Counted from the stretch's first letter, positions 18,770-27,990 are shown. The stretch: 64,000 bases of DNA from Phytohabitans suffuscus (GCF_011764565.1 NZ_AP022871.1:6448320-6512319), one strand, 5' to 3'. Numbers and translations are program-made. Notes: generated by a model from the letters alone, not told the origin.

Positions 18770-19353
18770 GAATCAGATGCCCTCTAAGTTCTTCCGCGCA
18801 AATTAGTGCCGCTTTCTGGTACATGATCTTTGTGATTGTGGTGTGGCCTTCGGGTGGACAACAGCAGCACCTCTTGCTCGCCGAGCCTTCCAGTCCGTCG
18901 CGACGCCTTTACCCCATGCCCACGCCTTTGGTCCACCAGTTTCAACGACCCAATCCACGGCCTTCGGCCCGTACTGCTCGCAGGTCCATCGTGGTCAGCT
19001 GGGCAGCAGCCTCATGGTTCTCGTCGCGACAACCTCCGTTGACCCGATGCGGATGAACCTTGATCGCGACTCGATGCAGGTAGAACGCTGCAGGATCCTC
19101 GTGCTCGACAGAGACCCGCCGCAGTATGTTCTCGATCGCCGCCTCGTGCGTTCCGACGTGCAGTGCCTTGTTGAGTTCCCTCTCGATCCACCGCTCAGCA
19201 TGGTGTGCCGGCATGTGCGGCTGACGGGCACTGTCAACGAGCTCCGAACGCCGCGCGTTCCCGGTCGGCCAGCGCCACCACCGGTCAGTCCGCAGACCAT
19301 GTGCGAGGCCGGCGGCATGGCCAACGCCACGATCACCGAGCGGAGGTAGACGG
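18770..19353. other. Intergenic region with no confident gene
   Basis: Unusually AT-richer DNA around 18780-18850. A minus-strand open frame (18942-19394) encodes about 150 residues with a plausible helical stretch (ERWIERELNKALHVGTHEAA, then IENILRRVSVEHEDPAAFYL), but I recognise no family and its start overlaps the promoter of the SDR gene. It may be a decayed gene; confidence in a functional product is low. Confidence 0.3.
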
Positions 19354-19382
19354 TTGACGTCGATGCGGACGCGTCCTATCTT
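19354..19382 (+). promoter_or_regulatory. Promoter of the SDR-TetR operon
   Basis: TTGACG at 19354-19359, a 17-bp spacer and TATCTT at 19377-19382 form a good sigma-70-type promoter about 40 bp upstream of the SDR ATG. The predicted start site is just before the TCTAAG..CTTAGA inverted repeat. Confidence 0.55.
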
Positions 19383-19396
19383 AATGGCGCTCAAAT

Positions 19397-19413
19397 TCTA
19401 AGAGGTGCTTAGA
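19397..19413. promoter_or_regulatory. Candidate TetR operator
   Basis: TCTAAG-AGGTG-CTTAGA is a 17-bp inverted repeat with 6-bp perfect arms and a 5-bp centre. It sits between the predicted -10 box and the SDR start codon. The operon also encodes a TetR regulator, so autoregulation through this site is the likely arrangement. Confidence 0.55.
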
Positions 19414-19424
19414 TTGGATGCGGG

Positions 19425-20249
19425 ATGCGTAAGTCAGTTTTGATCACGGGCTGTTCGACCGGCATCGGGCGGGCCACCGCGTTGGCCTTCGCGCGGGCCG
19501 GGCTACCGACGTACGCGAGTGCTCGACGCCTCGATACCATTGAGGACCTGTCGGCGGCCGGGTGCCGGCTGTTGCAGTTGGACGTCACGGACGAGAGCTC
19601 GATGACGCGGGCGGTCGCGACGGTGGAGGCCGAGTGCGGTTCGGTCGGAGCGTTGATCAATAACGCCGGATACGCCGAGGCCGCGCCCATGGAGGAGGTG
19701 ACGATGGCCGCGATCCGCAAACAGTTCGACACCAACGTCTTCGGCCTGCTGCGGCTCTGCCAGCTGGTGCTGCCCCGGATGCGCGAGCTCGGGGCCGGGA
19801 CGATCGTCAACGTCGGATCTGTGGGCGGCCTGATTACCGCGCCGGCCGCGGGCGCCTACCACATGACCAAGTACTCGTTGGAGGCGCTCAGCGACGCGCT
19901 GCGGATCGAGGTGCGCGGTTTCGGAATAGGCGTGGTGCTGCTGGAGCCGGACGGGGTGCGCACCCAGTTTCCGATGACGGCCGCCGCGACCATGCCACGG
20001 GATGTGCCCGGACCGTACGACGGGCTGAAGGCCAGCCACGCCGAGGTGCTCGCGAGCAGCTACCGCGACGGCGCCCGGGGTCTGCTGTCGCCCGAGGCGG
20101 TCGCGAAGGTGGCGGTGAAGGCGGTGACCTCCACGCGGCCCAGGGCCCGCTACCGGATCGGCCTTCAGGCCCGCTTCGCGCCGGGTCTGCGGCGGTTGGT
20201 GGGGGACCGGGGATGGGACTCGCTCATGGCGCGTATGTTCCCCGCATGA
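19425..20249 (+). CDS. Short-chain dehydrogenase/reductase (classical SDR)
   Basis: A 274-residue cytoplasmic NAD(P)-dependent oxidoreductase. The cofactor motif TGCSTGIG is at residues 8-15, NNAG near 77, the catalytic Ser in GTIVNVGSVGG near 130 and the active-site Tyr145 and Lys149 in AYHMTK. VVLLEPDGVRTQF lies where the PG motif is expected, with D in place of G. The substrate is unknown, possibly a ketone or aldehyde. The next gene, a TetR regulator, overlaps by 4 nt, so the pair forms an inducible detoxification-type unit. Confidence 0.93.
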   Translation: MRKSVLITGCSTGIGRATALAFARAGLPTYASARRLDTIEDLSAAGCRLLQLDVTDESSMTRAVATVEAECGSVGALINNAGYAEAAPMEEVTMAAIRKQFDTNVFGLLRLCQLVLPRMRELGAGTIVNVGSVGGLITAPAAGAYHMTKYSLEALSDALRIEVRGFGIGVVLLEPDGVRTQFPMTAAATMPRDVPGPYDGLKASHAEVLASSYRDGARGLLSPEAVAKVAVKAVTSTRPRARYRIGLQARFAPGLRRLVGDRGWDSLMARMFPA

Positions 20250-20869
20250 CCGGACGGGTTCGGCCCGGAGCGTCACGGCGCAGCTATCATCACGGCGACC
20301 TGCGCGCCGCACTGATCGACGCCGTCGTCGAACTCATTGCGGAGAAGGGAATCCGCGGATTCTCCATTACCGAAGCCAGCCGCCGGCTCGGCGTGACCTC
20401 CGGCGCCCCGTACAGTCACTTCGCGAGCCGAGACGACCTCCTCGCCGCGGTCGCCATCCGGGCCGCCGGCGAGCTGGCGGCCACCTTGACCGCCCGCACT
20501 CCGGCCGATCTCGACCCGGCCGACCGGCTCGGTACGGCGGCGCGGTCGTACGTCACCTTCGCCAGCGCCAACCGGGCGCTGTTCGAGGTGCTGTTCGGCT
20601 CCGGACTGGACAAGCAGCGGCATCCCGAGCTTGAGGCGGCGTCGCAACCGGTGACGGACATCTTCCTGGCACCGGCGCTTGCCCTCTGCCCGGACGAGGC
20701 GTCGGCCCGCGACCTGGCCTTCACCATCGCGATCGCCGCCCACGGCCACGCCACACTGCTGCTGGACGGCGCGTTCGGCCGGGACAAACCGGCGGTCGAG
20801 CGCGCGGCCGACCACGCCGCCGCGACCGCGCGGGCCATCATCGGCGGCTGGCCCAGGCTGTATCAGTGA
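20246..20869 (+). CDS. TetR-family transcriptional regulator
   Basis: A 207-residue TetR protein. The N-terminal HTH is at about residues 18-62 (LIDAVVELIAEKGIRGFSIT, then EASRRLGVTSGAPYSHFASR), and a C-terminal helical ligand domain follows of the type with a WHG-like motif (AIAAHGHATLLLDGAFG). ATG 20246 overlaps the SDR stop (ATGA). It probably represses the SDR-TetR operon through the inverted repeat at 19397-19413. The ligand is unknown. Confidence 0.93.
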   Translation: MTGRVRPGASRRSYHHGDLRAALIDAVVELIAEKGIRGFSITEASRRLGVTSGAPYSHFASRDDLLAAVAIRAAGELAATLTARTPADLDPADRLGTAARSYVTFASANRALFEVLFGSGLDKQRHPELEAASQPVTDIFLAPALALCPDEASARDLAFTIAIAAHGHATLLLDGAFGRDKPAVERAADHAAATARAIIGGWPRLYQ

Positions 20870-21179
20870 CATCGCGACCTGGGCGCAGCGCCTGCGGACG
20901 TGCCGATCGACATGTATAGCCCGGCGACGGTCGAGGACGGCGCCTACGCGCCCAGTGGGGCGCGATCGCGGCCGAGGTCGCGCGGACCCGAGGCATCGAC
21001 ACCGGTAACCGAGTGCCGATCGACGCGGCGGCTCAACCTTACCGGCAGCCGGGTTCGGCGGCGCAATCATCGGCCTGCAGCGACCATGCGATCAGCCCAA
21101 ACCGGCTCGCCAGGTCAACGGCGGTCATGAGCAAGGTTCGCCAATGCGCCGCGGCGATGGCCACCGTGCCCGGCCCCTC
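20870..21179. other. Gene-free decayed stretch
   Basis: No open frame here shows family features or a convincing start. GTGCCGATCGAC and a close variant occur at about 20898 and 21010, suggesting an old local duplication. Nothing else is supported. Confidence 0.3.
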
Positions 21180-21305
21180 TTACCCCGCTCGGCACAGCAG
21201 GTATCGCTGGATCTTGCCGTGCGGTGTCTTGGGCAGGGCATCGACGAAGTGCACGCGCCGGGGGTAGGCGTGGGCGGCGTACTGCTGCCGGACGAGCAAC
21301 TGTAG
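21180..21305 (-). pseudogene. C-terminal remnant of an acyl-CoA synthetase (AMP-binding enzyme)
   Basis: The last 40 codons on the minus strand match the end of AMP-forming acyl-CoA ligases: LVRQQYAAHAYPRRVHFVDA then LPKTPHGKIQRYLL. The PK(T)(P)xGKIxR motif contains the catalytic lysine (here PHGKIQR instead of the common PSGKIQR). Upstream the frame runs into unrelated DNA, so only the tail remains. Confidence 0.65.
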
Positions 21306-21385
21306 CCCTGGATGGGCGGCGCTACCACAAACGGGATCAGCCTTGTCAGCGGGATGTACGACGTCGCGGTGCCGAGGTCTGAAGC

Positions 21386-21600
21386 GGCTGGCGGTGGTCG
21401 TGCTTTGCTGGCGGCGCATCGGACTGAGGTTGTCCATGTAGGACAGGACACACGTGTAGATCTCCGCAGCGGCGGCTGGGTTGTTGTGGCCGTGGCGTTC
21501 CGGACGCGCGGGAGGTCGGCGTTGGCAGTGGATGCGGTAGCTACGCGGCAATGCCGAAAGTCGTGCAGCGTGACACGAGTGCGGGCCCTCGCCGGAGGGC
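21386..21600 (-). pseudogene. Tyrosine recombinase C-terminal remnant, frameshifted
   Basis: Two minus-strand frames together carry the end of a phage-type integrase. VTLHDFRHCRVATA (about 21580) holds the His-x-x-Arg of the R-H-R-Y active site. After a frame change, GHNNPAAAAEIYTCVLSYMD (about 21500-21440) holds the tyrosine region (EIYTxV). The catalytic core upstream is missing or unreadable. It is a second, distinct integrase relic in this island. Confidence 0.55.
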
Positions 21601-22009
21601 TCTGACTGGCCCTGTACCGGCCATGGGTGGTTGTAGTTCCCGCGTCGAGGGAGATGGGTGGCCATTGCGATTCGCGATGGTCACCACCCGTGGTGCCACC
21701 GGACGGCTTAGCGAGATCGACCAACTCTTCCGGGGTCTGCCACGTTGCTGGCCGAGCCGAGCCCGTCGGTTGACCGCGCCCGCCTCTTACCGGTGTATCT
21801 GGGGTGCCACGCGGGTACGCGATCGACGCCGGGTGCGTTCTTCGTCGGATCCGAACCGGCGCTTGGTTCGACCAGGCCACTGACCGGGTGCGGCATGAGT
21901 TCGTGTCAGCTGCTCTAACGGCCCTGGGCCGAGTTGCCGGGCGTGCGTGGCCGTCGTGGTTGGATCACTCGCGTCAGAAGGATGTGGCTGCCATGATGGG
22001 ACACCTGTC

Positions 22010-22852
22010 ATGGCCGGCAGCCGTAGCGGTGAGAGGTTTGTTGTGCGTAGCAGGGTTCAGAATGTGACGCCGAAGAAGGCCGCCGAGTATCTGGAGCGGA
22101 ACACGGCCAACCGGCCGCTGTCGAAGCGGACGGTGCGCGAGTTCGCCGAGGCGATGCGCCGCGGCGACTGGCAGGTCACGCATCAGGGCATCGCGTTCGA
22201 CACCAGCGGCGCGCTGGTTGACGGCCAGCACCGGCTGGCCGCCATCATCGAGGCCGACATCCCGGTCGAGATGACGGTGTTCACCGAGGTGCCGGTCGGG
22301 GCGTTCGATGTGCTGGACACCGGTAAACGCCGGAACGCCGCTGACGCGTTGGCCATCGAAGGGGAGAAGTCGGCGGTCATGCTGGCCGCCATGGTCCGCA
22401 CCGTCTGGTTGTACGAGCAGCGACCCGAGATGAGCTGGTCCGGCGGCGACGCCGCGGTGACCAACCACCAGGTCGTGCAGGCGCTGGAGCAGCATCCGAA
22501 GCTGCGGGATTTCATCTCTATCGGCGAGCAGATCGCCACCGCCACCGGCATGATCAAAAGCGCGGCCGCCGCCGCCAGCTACCTGGTCAGCCAGGCCAGC
22601 AGCCGTGACCTGTCGCCCTGGTTCGATGGCATTGTCGAGGGCACCGGACTGGTCAAGGGCGACCCGCGGCTGATGTTTCGTCGGGTGATGTTCAACCACA
22701 CCCGCAAACAAGCCGGACAGCCGCTACGCCGCCGGGAAACCCGCGAACACGTCACCCTCTACCTCAAAGCCTTCAACGCCTGGGCCACCGACGGCGGGCT
22801 GCCCCAACTCAGGTACACCCCCCGCGAGCCCGTCCCGTCTGTCGTCGCCTAA
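22010..22852 (+). CDS. ParB/Srx-like nuclease-fold protein (phage/ICE type), unknown role
   Basis: About 280 residues. The ParB-type motif VDGQHRLAAIIEADIPVEMT is near residue 75, after VRSRVQNVTPKKAAEYLERN and KRTVREFAEAMRRGDWQVTH. The rest is helical with no known domain that I recognise. Proteins of this shape are common in actinobacterial phages and integrative elements. ATG 22010 is a guess; GTG 22043 directly before the conserved part is also possible. It precedes the NYN gene by 171 bp and lies inside mobile-element debris, so a role in plasmid/ICE maintenance or defence is possible. Confidence 0.7.
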   Translation: MAGSRSGERFVVRSRVQNVTPKKAAEYLERNTANRPLSKRTVREFAEAMRRGDWQVTHQGIAFDTSGALVDGQHRLAAIIEADIPVEMTVFTEVPVGAFDVLDTGKRRNAADALAIEGEKSAVMLAAMVRTVWLYEQRPEMSWSGGDAAVTNHQVVQALEQHPKLRDFISIGEQIATATGMIKSAAAAASYLVSQASSRDLSPWFDGIVEGTGLVKGDPRLMFRRVMFNHTRKQAGQPLRRRETREHVTLYLKAFNAWATDGGLPQLRYTPREPVPSVVA

Positions 22853-23023
22853 TCGCCAACCGCCGTGCCACCGCACCTCAGCCGTGGCACTCCACCTTGG
22901 TCGCGATAGCCGGCCGTCTACCGACTGGAACACCCGAACCTAACCGACCGGTAGGCAGGCAGGCAGACCAGCCCATGAGGTCGATAGGCTCGCGGTGACC
23001 GCTGGACGAGCGTTGAGGAGGCT

Positions 23024-23821
23024 GTGGTGGTAGCCGTCGCTGACAACGCCGCCAAGCTCGCTGTACTCATCGATGCGGACAACGCCCAACCCGCGACTGT
23101 CGAGGCTCTGCTGGCGGAGATCGCAGCCTATGGCACGGCCCACGTCAAGCGCGCCTACGGGGATTGGACCGGCCCGAGCCTGAAAGGTTGGAAGGACCAA
23201 CTGTTGGCCCAGTCGATCCAGCCGGTGCAGCAGTTCGCCTACACACACGGCAAGAACGCCACCGACGCGGCGATGATCATCGACGCGATGGACCTGCTGT
23301 ACTCAGGCCGCTTCGACGGCTTCTGCATCGTCTCCTCCGACAGCGACTTCACCCGCCTGGCCTCGCGGATCCGCGAGTCCGGCCTGACCGTCTACGGGTT
23401 CGGCGAACGCAAGACCCCCAAGCCGTTCGTGGCGGCCTGCGACAAGTTCATCTACACCGAGAACCTGCAAGTCACGGCCGCCCAGCCCGAGACCGGCCCG
23501 GCACCTCAGAAGCCTGTGTCTGCAGCGCAGCTCAAGGGCGACACGGCCCTGGTGAACCAGCTCCGCAACGCTGTCGAGGCAGGATCGGACGACGACGGCT
23601 GGGCCTCACTCGCACACGTCGGTCACATCCTGACCAAACAAAGCCCCGACTTCGACGCCCGTAACTACGGCTACGCCAAGCTCAGCGACCTGATCACCGC
23701 GACCAAGCTGTTCGAGACGGAACGCCGCAACTCAGCCGACGGCAAACCGGCCGTCATCTACATACGCGACAAAAGACGCCGCACCGGCAAGACACCGCCC
23801 GCGACACCCGCCGCCACCTAA
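23024..23821 (+). CDS. NYN-domain RNase-like protein with C-terminal LOTUS/OST-HTH domain
   Basis: A 265-residue protein. The NYN (PIN-like, DUF88) domain is at residues 10-145: LAVLIDADNAQPATVEALL has the first acidic motif, DAAMIIDAMDLLY and FCIVSSDSDFTRLASRIRES the others, all matching the conserved Asp set of NYN nucleases. A C-terminal OST-HTH/LOTUS domain follows (DDGWASLAHVGHILTKQSPD and ARNYGYAKLSDLI). The domain pair suggests an RNA-directed nuclease. GTG 23024 has GAGGAGG upstream. It is probably monocistronic. Its substrate, and whether it acts in RNA turnover or defence, are unknown. Confidence 0.88.
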   Translation: MVVAVADNAAKLAVLIDADNAQPATVEALLAEIAAYGTAHVKRAYGDWTGPSLKGWKDQLLAQSIQPVQQFAYTHGKNATDAAMIIDAMDLLYSGRFDGFCIVSSDSDFTRLASRIRESGLTVYGFGERKTPKPFVAACDKFIYTENLQVTAAQPETGPAPQKPVSAAQLKGDTALVNQLRNAVEAGSDDDGWASLAHVGHILTKQSPDFDARNYGYAKLSDLITATKLFETERRNSADGKPAVIYIRDKRRRTGKTPPATPAAT

Positions 23822-24653
23822 GCAGACCAGCAGCACCACCGTCGCGACGTACTGCCCGAAGCACCCGCCGAAGCAGACAGGGGCGATGAGGCTGGAACCT
23901 CGGGTGCTATCGGCTGGTAGCGGTCTGCGGAGGCCGGCTGCACCCCGGTCTCCAGCAACGCATCGCCCGTGCCCGCACGCTCGGCGTACCCGCATGCGGT
24001 GCCGCGGCGGCTACGACCCGGTCGAAACCCTCGCCCCCGTCATCGACGACGACCCGGATACGACCAGCGACTGGTGGCAGCGGTCGCCGCCGCCGGTACC
24101 CGCCCATACTGGGCCCTGCCCGATCCGTACCCGCCCGGCAGTGACCCGGACGGATACGTCCCGATCGACCGCGCCCTCGACACCCGGGGACGCCACCGGC
24201 GACGTCGACACCAACGAACGCACTGCGAACCATCGTCCGCCGCGAACCCCACGACATCGACGTCCACACCCACCTCGGCCACCTGTACTCGACATGACCG
24301 ACCCCAGCGACGGGGTCACGGTCAGCCCGCCACCCACCGAACGCGTGCGCTCGAGCGCACCGACGACGAGTCAACCGGTGGTTGGTTTAGCTACCCGTTG
24401 CGCGGAACGCCGCCGCTCACGGCATCTCTCGCCCGGGCGGTCGGTGGCAGCGTCGTGAGTATCCGGGTGGAGGGGGACATCGACCCGGTCCTGGCGGCCC
24501 GGATCGAGACCCTCCTCGACCTGCTGTAGTGAGCGGTGCCGAGGCACGCTCATGCCGTGATCCGCTCGCCACCGAAAGTGACAACGGGTCCCGCTCGCCG
24601 GTGTCCGGACATGCCGAGAGTAGTGCATCCGATCTTGCGGCGATACGAGTGTC
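23822..24653. other. Decayed stretch, one possible short reading-frame tail
   Basis: No complete gene. On the plus strand, the frame ending at 24529 has a coding-like tail (GGWFSYPLRGTPPLTASLAR then VGGSVVSIRVEGDIDPVLAA) that could be the end of a small actinobacterial protein, while the upstream part is not coding-like. I treat it as remnant sequence. Confidence 0.3.
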
Positions 24654-24659
24654 TATAAT
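24654..24659 (+). promoter_or_regulatory. -10 box of a likely leaderless transcript
   Basis: TATAAT, a perfect consensus -10, ends 6 nt before the ATG at 24666. Transcription would start at or next to the start codon, giving a leaderless mRNA, which is frequent in actinobacteria. No ribosome-binding site is present and the -35 is weak (TTGCGG at 24635-24640 with a short spacer). Confidence 0.6.
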
Positions 24660-24665
24660 CGCGTC

Positions 24666-24998
24666 ATGCCCCTCGCCGAGATCGGGCGCGATCCACGTTG
24701 GGACCTGCTTGACAGGGCTGAACCCCTCATCGTCAATCGACTTTGCTCCTACGGTGTCGACGAGGTTAGGTTCGTGGTGGCCTTCCCGAGAGACGCTTTC
24801 GCGGTTTGGCTCTGCGTCAGATCCGATCAAGAGCGGGACCTACTCGGCAATCCCAATCCGCTGCTAGAGGAAGTTCGATCATGTGTTCTGGAAGCGGGCT
24901 TCTCAACGAGCCAGGTTGCTGACCTCCGCACCGTAGCTCAGTCAAAGGAAACGGTCGACCGCGACTATGAGGGCAGTTGGTTCTACGCGTTGAGATGA
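24666..24998 (+). CDS. Hypothetical small protein (110 aa)
   Basis: A soluble 110-residue protein with no recognised family. It begins MPLAEIGRDPRWDLLDRAEP and ends with YEGSWFYALR; the mix of Arg/Asp/Glu and well-spaced hydrophobics (RFVVAFPRDAFAVWLCVR) looks like a real folded protein. The perfect TATAAT directly upstream supports expression from a leaderless transcript. Size and composition would also fit an immunity protein, but there is no direct evidence. Confidence 0.65.
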   Translation: MPLAEIGRDPRWDLLDRAEPLIVNRLCSYGVDEVRFVVAFPRDAFAVWLCVRSDQERDLLGNPNPLLEEVRSCVLEAGFSTSQVADLRTVAQSKETVDRDYEGSWFYALR

Positions 24999-25114
24999 AC
25001 GCGCGCTCATGCCGCGGTGCGAGCGGCTGGCTCGGTCTGGAGGTACGTGCGCTAAGACATTGTCGTATGGCGTGGTTTGCCCGCGCTCATCCTTATCCCT
25101 TCGGGGAGGCCGCC

Positions 25115-25837
25115 TCACTGTTGCCACAGAAACGCGGCATCCCGGCAAGAGAGGCAGCGAAACCCGTAACCACAGCCACCGCCGCCGAAGTTCGCCGAGG
25201 TTCGGGGATCATGACCTTCCTCGAGTTGCACCATGAACGACATCGGTTCGCCGCAGGGGCCACATGTCGGTGTTTCGTCGTTTTGCTGCCATGCCACCTG
25301 GCCACCGGCCTGACCCAGCACCTCCAGCGCCGACCGGCTCGTCACCTGAGCCCAGCCCTCACGTGCCTGTAGATAGTCGTCGGCCTCGACACGCTCGAAC
25401 TCGATTGCGGAAGTCTCGTCCAGCAGCGTGATGCCGTCCGCGGGCACCGCTGCAGGCTTCGTAGCATCAGCGCCGAATACAAATGCCCGATTGCCGCCCG
25501 CGGTGGCGTCCCATTCGTCGCAGAGTCCCGGGTCGTTCTGGCACATGAAGATGGACAACAGGCCGACATTGCCGGGATCGACGTCAGCGAGGCGGATCTG
25601 AGCTAGAAACTGCATCGCCCCGCTGCACTCACGGCACCGAGGCCATTCGAATCCGGGTGGTGTGAGCGGAACACCGCCGGTACGGCTGCCGGAGGCATCC
25701 GGCGCCGCAGCACCACCGTAGGTCATGAGCATTACCACCCGAGCAGGGTACGCGGCGTCATGGAACGCGGTCGGGACACCGCCGTCCGCCGGTCCGATTG
25801 GCGAGACTCTCACTGAAATGTCGCTTGAGTGCCTCAA
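25115..25837 (-). CDS. DUF1963/YwqG-like protein with CxxC motifs
   Basis: A 240-residue protein resembling DUF1963 (YwqG family), which is of unknown function. The typical core FLAQIRLADVDPGNVGLLSI is near residue 85. Three or more CxxC pairs are visible (CREC, CGPC with CGEP, CLSC), suggesting metal binding. The start at 25837 is the longest; the in-frame methionine of MLMTYGGAAAPD is a possible later start. The gene reads toward the small unknown gene 24666-24998 and could be part of a toxin-immunity or stress module, which is unproven. Confidence 0.7.
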   Translation of the reverse strand: MRHSSDISVRVSPIGPADGGVPTAFHDAAYPARVVMLMTYGGAAAPDASGSRTGGVPLTPPGFEWPRCRECSGAMQFLAQIRLADVDPGNVGLLSIFMCQNDPGLCDEWDATAGGNRAFVFGADATKPAAVPADGITLLDETSAIEFERVEADDYLQAREGWAQVTSRSALEVLGQAGGQVAWQQNDETPTCGPCGEPMSFMVQLEEGHDPRTSANFGGGGCGYGFRCLSCRDAAFLWQQ

Positions 25838-26308
25838 CGGAGGTCATCTGCCGCGACTCGCGCGGTACTGGCGTCCAAACTGCTGTGCTGCTGTCGATGG
25901 TTCGTTGCCGTTGGTATCCGAGCGGTGGGTGGTCGGCTAGTCCGGTTCGGGCTCGTGGCGCCGACCTGACGGCTGGTACGTAACGATGTAACTGTGGCTC
26001 ATGAGCAGCATGTCTTCCACAACCCGCCACCAGGGATACCCGTCAACGTACGGGCGGCGCCTGACCGGGGGCGACCTTCCTCAGGCCTCGACGCCTTGGT
26101 CGGCTCCACGCTCTTCGGCGGCGGAGACTGGAAAGAGTTGCTGAGGTGCTGGCGCGGCACGGAATAGTCAGCCAGGCGGGCCAATCACCTTACTCTCATG
26201 CCGCGGACAATGCGCGGGCGGCGAGGCTATGCCCGCTCCTCAGTACAGGGCACACGATGCACCGCTGTCACGATCTTGCCGGCGCCCGACGGCGGGCTGC
26301 GGTGACCG
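25838..26308. other. Intergenic region, one short uncertain frame
   Basis: No supported gene. A 57-codon plus-strand frame from GTG 25994 to TAG 26167 ends GGGDWKELLRCWRGTE and has coding-like composition, but there is no ribosome-binding site or family match. It may be a fragment. Confidence 0.25.
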
Positions 26309-26881
26309 TTACAGATGGTCCCTGAACTGGGAAAACCGGTTCCTATTCTGCCACGTACGGTCCAGCTCGCCCAGATCCGGTCGCCAGTCCCGGATGTCCA
26401 GCATCGCTGACTCGTTGATTCGCAGTCCGGCGCGTCGCCACAGCGACGCGGCTACATAGTCCCGCGCGGCGGGCAGGAATTTCCGCGCCTGGGGCAGCCA
26501 CTGCCGCCAGCCGGAGAACAGTTCCTCAACCTCCGCCCGCGACGGCGGTACCCGGGGCACATCGTGGTATGGCTTCGTCGGCTGGTTGAACTCGTCGATC
26601 GGTTGGCTCACCACGTGGCCGGTCAGCGCATGGATGTCGCCCTGGTACCGCGCGACGAGGAACTCGTAGAACTGCCGCAGCACAAGGCACCTTCGCGTAC
26701 CGGGTACTCGCCGCCCCTGCGAGGACCGAAGCCACGCCAGGCACTGGTCCGCGTCCGATGTGTCTGCCGTCCACAAAGGACGGCCTAGGAAGCGGATGAA
26801 CTCGAACAGCGTGCCCCGATGGCTCGACACATGTTCGTCACCCACACCACTGGCCGACATGGCCAACGCGTACTGGTCCAC
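26309..26881 (-). pseudogene. Phage-type integrase, truncated before the catalytic core
   Basis: An N-terminal SAM-like domain of a tyrosine integrase (DQYALAMSASGVGDEHVSSH then RGTLFEFIRFLGRPL), followed by VPPSRAEVEELFSGW and YVAASLWRRAGLRINESAML, which contains the first catalytic Arg (GLR.NE). The frame then departs from the family after IRDWRPDLGE and stops. His-x-x-Arg and Tyr are absent. GTG 26881 is the first in-frame start after a stop codon. A third integrase relic in this island. Confidence 0.7.
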
Positions 26882-27329
26882 CAGCTCTTGCTCGAAATCC
26901 CCCGCTTTCCTGAGCCGTCACCAGCGTTCGCGGCGAACGGATGGAACGCACCACGGCCAACGCCACGCCCACACCTCACGTTCAGCCCAGGAACCACTCT
27001 CCGATGATTTCCCAGAGATCCTTCAGGAATCCTGACCGAACGACAACCCGCAGCTGGGGTCGCTCAACCAGAAGTCCTGGCAGCCAGGCAGCTCAACCTC
27101 AAAGAAGATGCTCGGCCGGAACCGAAGACAAGTCTGGTTGACGGGGTTCTCTCGCCGATACGGCTGTTGGCGCGCCCTGGCGGTACAGGCAGGGCAATCT
27201 TCTCGATTACGACTTGGGGATCAATAGTGGTGGGTGCTCGGCAGCAGCATCGGATGCAGCTTGGCGAATCGGGTTGTGGGGTTGCATGCTGTTGTGGTGC
27301 GTGGACGCCTGTACTCAACGCTCGTTGAG
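26882..27329. other. Gene-free stretch
   Basis: Short frames on both strands lack family features, starts or ribosome-binding sites. Nothing is supported beyond possible leftovers of the integrase's upstream region. Confidence 0.3.
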
Positions 27330-27617
27330 ATGGTGTACCTGAGCGGTACGCTGCCGGACGACGAGCGCGAAGCGTTGCGCGGCGCCCTGTGGGCGAGTAT
27401 TCCCGAACTGTCCCTGACGGTGGTAACTCAGCCGTACAACGTCGTCAGAGTTGTCGCAACGTTGCGTGCGGACAACCCGCTGGGGGCGATGTCAGAGCTG
27501 AGTATGGCGCTTGACCGGGCGCTGTTGGGCACTGGCCTGTTTGAGGCGTTCGACGCGACCGGTCGGGTGTTGCGGGTAGCGCCGCTGGAGCGGGCCGCAG
27601 CTTTCGACGCAGGCTGA
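27330..27617 (+). CDS. Hypothetical protein (95 aa)
   Basis: The frame MVYLSGTLPDDEREALRGAL, with SIPELSLTVVTQPYNVVRVV and FEAFDATGRVLRVAPLERAA following, looks like a small soluble protein with alternating strands and helices. No family is recognised. The start at ATG 27330 is uncertain because in-frame GTG codons occur upstream (for example at 27297) and there is no clear ribosome-binding site. It sits between an integrase relic and an IS701 remnant. Confidence 0.5.
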   Translation: MVYLSGTLPDDEREALRGALWASIPELSLTVVTQPYNVVRVVATLRADNPLGAMSELSMALDRALLGTGLFEAFDATGRVLRVAPLERAAAFDAG

Positions 27618-27654
27618 TCGCCATCGCACCGGCTGCGCCTATGGGGGACTAACG

Positions 27655-27990
27655 CTCGACGCGGCCCGTTGGGACGCCGACGCGGTCCGCGACGACCTTC
27701 GTGGCTATGTCACCGACCAGGTGGGCGATCCGGGCGGGGTGCTCATCGTCGATGAGACCGGTTTTCTGAAGAAGGGCGTCCGTACGGTCGGCGTCCGGCG
27801 CCACTACAGCGGCACGGCCGGCTGGAGAACGCGCAGGTGGCCGCGTATCTGGCCTACGCCGCGGCGGGAGGGCGCTTCCCGCTATCGCGGCCACTCCGAA
27901 GCCGCCGCGACCGCAGCCCAGGACCTCGCCCCCGGCCGTATCGTCGTCTCCGCCGCCGTCATCCTCGGCTGCGCTGTGGCCCGTGACTGA
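27655..27990 (+). mobile_element. IS701-family transposase remnant
   Basis: WDADAVRDDLRGYVTDQVGD then PGGVLIVDETGFLKKGVRTV is the catalytic segment of IS701-type transposases (IVDETGFLKKG with the first DDE aspartate). After HYSGTAG the frame shifts; the neighbouring frame continues LENAQVAAYLAYAAAGGR, as in intact relatives. The rest of the transposase is absent. No terminal repeats were found. Confidence 0.75.

Noticed and set aside
22864..22889. GTGCCA..TGGCAC stem-loop after the ParB-like gene
   Set aside because: A 6-bp stem with a 14-nt loop and no T-run is too weak to call a terminator.
25994..26167. 57-codon frame between the DUF1963 gene and the integrase relic
   Set aside because: No ribosome-binding site, promoter or recognised family.
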